Shown piece after piece: positions 6,320 to 7,453 of a stretch of 7,453 nucleotides of DNA. Position 1 is the first letter of the stretch; every line of letters starts with the position of its first letter. Source of the DNA: Candidatus Saccharibacteria bacterium UBA7683 (GTDB taxonomy: Bacteria; Patescibacteriota; Saccharimonadia; Saccharimonadales; UBA7683). The notes beneath the pieces were generated by a model that was not told the DNA's origin, searched no databases, and saw nothing but the letters and a program-made list of their open reading frames with translations. A program made the position numbers and the translations under genes. Location of the stretch: NCBI GenBank assembly GCA_002482925.1, contig DLGX01000024.1, positions 1 to 7,453 on the forward strand. The letters are read 5' to 3'.

Positions 6320-6332
6320 TACCCTATGCACA

Positions 6333-6578
6333 TTATTTCTTAGGAAAAATATGGTCAAGCACACCATTTAGTCCGTATCTACTAGAAACAGATTTAAGCT
6401 TCTTTGGCTGAGTTTTAATTTCGTGCAAGCGTTTTTCACGTTCAGCCGGACTAAGCGAACGAAGTTCGCGATCTAATTTAATACCCTTAATTCTTTGATT
6501 ATTACGAAACGTTAGAAACAGTAGTGTTCCTGCAAGGGGAATATAAAGCCACCAACTGGTTAAAAGAAATCTAATCAT
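6333..6578 (-). CDS. Small single-pass membrane protein of unknown function
   Basis: The product is 81 aa. A hydrophobic segment at about 5-24 (containing WWLYIPLAGTLLFL) is followed by a charged tail. The tail has LDRELRSLSPAEREKRLHEI (35-54), probably an amphipathic helix, and a basic C-terminus. After a single N-terminal span the tail is most likely cytoplasmic. The ATG overlaps the TGA of the preceding gene as ATGA, which is the main reason to accept it as a real, translationally coupled gene; no Shine-Dalgarno sequence is visible. I do not recognise a family. Membrane recruitment of a partner such as the upstream 222-aa protein is possible but purely inferential. Confidence 0.75.
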   Translation of the reverse strand: MIRFLLTSWWLYIPLAGTLLFLTFRNNQRIKGIKLDRELRSLSPAEREKRLHEIKTQPKKLKSVSSRYGLNGVLDHIFPKK

Positions 6579-7243
6579 TCTAATACTAGTGTATCATCGC
6601 AGGATTTAAATGTCGCATCAGCTAAATTCTGACCAATTTGATGTAGTCTTAGCGATAACTGAGTATCAACAATTGATGCAGAGTTCGGATTCTCAGATAT
6701 ATGTGCGTGTTTAGGATAGTCACCATACCATCTACCAGGTACGGGCAATGTATCAGCAGCTCCCGCTAGCGTTGCGACTCTCAGTCCGCTTAGAATGCTT
6801 GCACCAGAAAATACGTACTGATCAACAACTGCGACGCGTTGATCAGCTAACTTTGACGCTAGTCTTTCGGCTTCCCGTTTTTCGGCAGACTTGAAGGGAG
6901 GCTCTTTAAGGGTTTGAACGATTTCAAGCCGAGGTCTGGTTATCGATAGTTTGTCATATACACCCCTAAATACATCAGCCATAGGCACAGCTGAGCTGGC
7001 AGTAAATAGTATTACCCCAGGATCAAATTCTAGGATGGAAGGGAGCTGTCTCAGTAGGGAGAATTGCAAAAGAGACTTTCTTGTTCTCACCAAAGGTCGG
7101 ATTAGGCCAATCTTACGATCTTGGCCGTAGAGTCTTCCGACTTGGGACTGCATTAAAAGCTCTTCGAATTCATCAAGGGATTCTAACTTTAACGTTGATG
7201 GAGTAGAAAAGTAACCCTCATCTATGAGCTTTGTCTCGGACAC
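6575..7243 (-). CDS. Divergent phosphoribosyltransferase-like protein
   Basis: The product is 222 aa with no signal peptide or membrane span. Residues 136-161 (RVAVVDQYVFSGAS then ILSGLRVATLAGA) match the pattern of the PRPP-binding loop of type I phosphoribosyltransferases, a beta strand followed by acidic-x(4)-TG. The usual second Asp and Thr are replaced (DQYVFSG). An earlier strand-helix, GVILFTASSAVPMADVFRGV (76-95), fits the first part of that fold. The start is GTG at 7241-7243. Upstream in the same frame are only three sense codons and then the TAA of the previous gene, so a longer ATG start is impossible. The first in-frame ATG is residue 31, which would remove a well-formed N-terminus. 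There is no clear ribosome site. Its stop overlaps the start of the 81-aa membrane protein. The fold assignment is tentative, and no substrate can be named. Confidence 0.6.
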   Translation of the reverse strand: MSETKLIDEGYFSTPSTLKLESLDEFEELLMQSQVGRLYGQDRKIGLIRPLVRTRKSLLQFSLLRQLPSILEFDPGVILFTASSAVPMADVFRGVYDKLSITRPRLEIVQTLKEPPFKSAEKREAERLASKLADQRVAVVDQYVFSGASILSGLRVATLAGAADTLPVPGRWYGDYPKHAHISENPNSASIVDTQLSLRLHQIGQNLADATFKSCDDTLVLE

Positions 7244-7252
7244 AGCCAGACT

Positions 7253-7453
7253 TTATTCAGCGAGTTCGTAAGTAGCTTTTGCTACGCGCTTGAACTGTGG
7301 TTTGCCTTGTAGGTTAAGAAGAATAGTGGTTTCTTTAACCTGACGGCTTTTAAGTACTTCACGTACGATATCATCGCGGTGCATTGGTTCTTTGCTCTTC
7401 TTCAAAATCTTTGTGATGATGTCTGAAACAGTACCTTTTGCATAACCCCATTC
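7253..7453 (-). CDS. C-terminal HARE-HTH-like (winged-helix) domain protein, 5' end outside the window
   Basis: Reading the - strand from base 7453 gives 66 codons and then TAA at 7253-7255; the start lies beyond the window. The visible part begins EWGYAKGTVSDIITKILKK, continues EPMHRDDIVREVLKSRQVKE, and ends FKRVAKATYELAE. A helix, a 'P-x-H-x-x-x-I' turn (EPMHRDDIV), a second helix, and a terminal strand motif resembling 'F..v..gtYeL' match the HARE-HTH / HB1-ASXL winged-helix domain. That domain is found in RNA polymerase delta subunits and at the C-terminus of some sigma factors and restriction proteins. What precedes the domain is unknown, so the full protein cannot be named. It lies 9 bp before the phosphoribosyltransferase-like gene, probably in the same operon. 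Confidence 0.65.
   Translation of the reverse strand, partial: EWGYAKGTVSDIITKILKKSKEPMHRDDIVREVLKSRQVKETTILLNLQGKPQFKRVAKATYELAE

Larger units (their letters stand above)
5570..6332. other. 763-bp non-coding, repeat-rich gap between convergent gene sets
   Basis: No credible gene is visible on either strand. The gap is AT-rich overall and contains several ordered elements listed separately: a 16-bp direct repeat at both ends, an AT-rich tract with tandem 9-mers, a DnaA-box group, hairpins and a 28-bp-period repeat. The stretch 5993-6170 holds little beyond the 10-bp palindrome GCATATATGC at 6070-6079. I recognise no tRNA or rRNA, and no conserved core of tmRNA, RNase P RNA or SRP RNA. Genes on both sides are read into the gap. 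Confidence 0.8.

Noticed and set aside
6324..6332. Additional DnaA box CTATGCACA
   Set aside because: It is one mismatch from consensus but isolated, over 500 bp from the cluster; single near-matches are expected by chance.
6455..6469. GCGAAC-GAA-GTTCGC palindrome inside the 81-aa gene
   Set aside because: It is fully explained by codons for Arg-Glu-Leu-Arg-Ser in a charged helix; spacing is three, not four, and it lies inside coding sequence.
1..7453. Recoded TGA (genetic code 25)
   Set aside because: mraY and the 222-aa gene end at TGA at exactly the points where the next gene starts as ATGA, and no conserved protein here needs TGA read as Gly.

Overview
The window carries part of a division and cell wall (dcw) cluster from a bacterium. 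It most resembles a Candidate Phyla Radiation / Patescibacteria lineage, with Saccharibacteria (TM7) the best guess. The basis is protein character: a compressed gene order, a MurG with unusual motif variants and a basic GKYRRY segment, and a very basic FtsQ N-terminus. TGA is used as a real stop for mraY and for the 222-aa gene, and no gene reads through an internal TGA. This argues for the standard bacterial code and against the code-25 CPR groups (Gracilibacteria, Absconditabacteria). The taxonomic call is inference from memory of these families.

Positions 1-5569 (+ strand) form one tightly packed run: the C-terminal part of a class B penicillin-binding protein (ftsI type), mraY, ftsW, murG and ftsQ. 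Spacings are 10 bp, a 4-bp ATGA overlap, a 1-bp overlap, and 41 bp before ftsQ. Together they cover the membrane steps of peptidoglycan synthesis at the septum. MraY makes lipid I, MurG makes lipid II, FtsW polymerises glycan, the PBP crosslinks it, and FtsQ scaffolds the divisome. murD, murC, murB, ddl, ftsA and ftsZ, which usually interleave with or follow these genes, are absent here.

Positions 5570-6332 form a 763-bp gap with no convincing gene. It is far from featureless. It holds an exact 16-bp direct repeat 555 bp apart, a ~17% GC tract with two exact tandem 9-mers, a dense group of DnaA-box-like sequences (one perfect TGTGGATAA) arranged as two inverted pairs, an 11-bp perfect inverted repeat, and an imperfect 28-bp-period repeat. 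The AT-rich tract next to DnaA boxes looks like a replication origin or another DnaA-binding locus. However, the flanking genes converge on the gap, which is the opposite of the usual layout around an origin.

Positions 6333-7453 (- strand) hold three closely spaced genes read towards the gap. In transcription order these are the C-terminus of a HARE-HTH-like (winged-helix) protein, a 222-aa divergent phosphoribosyltransferase-like protein with a GTG start, and an 81-aa single-pass membrane protein whose start overlaps the preceding stop (ATGA). Their functions are uncertain.
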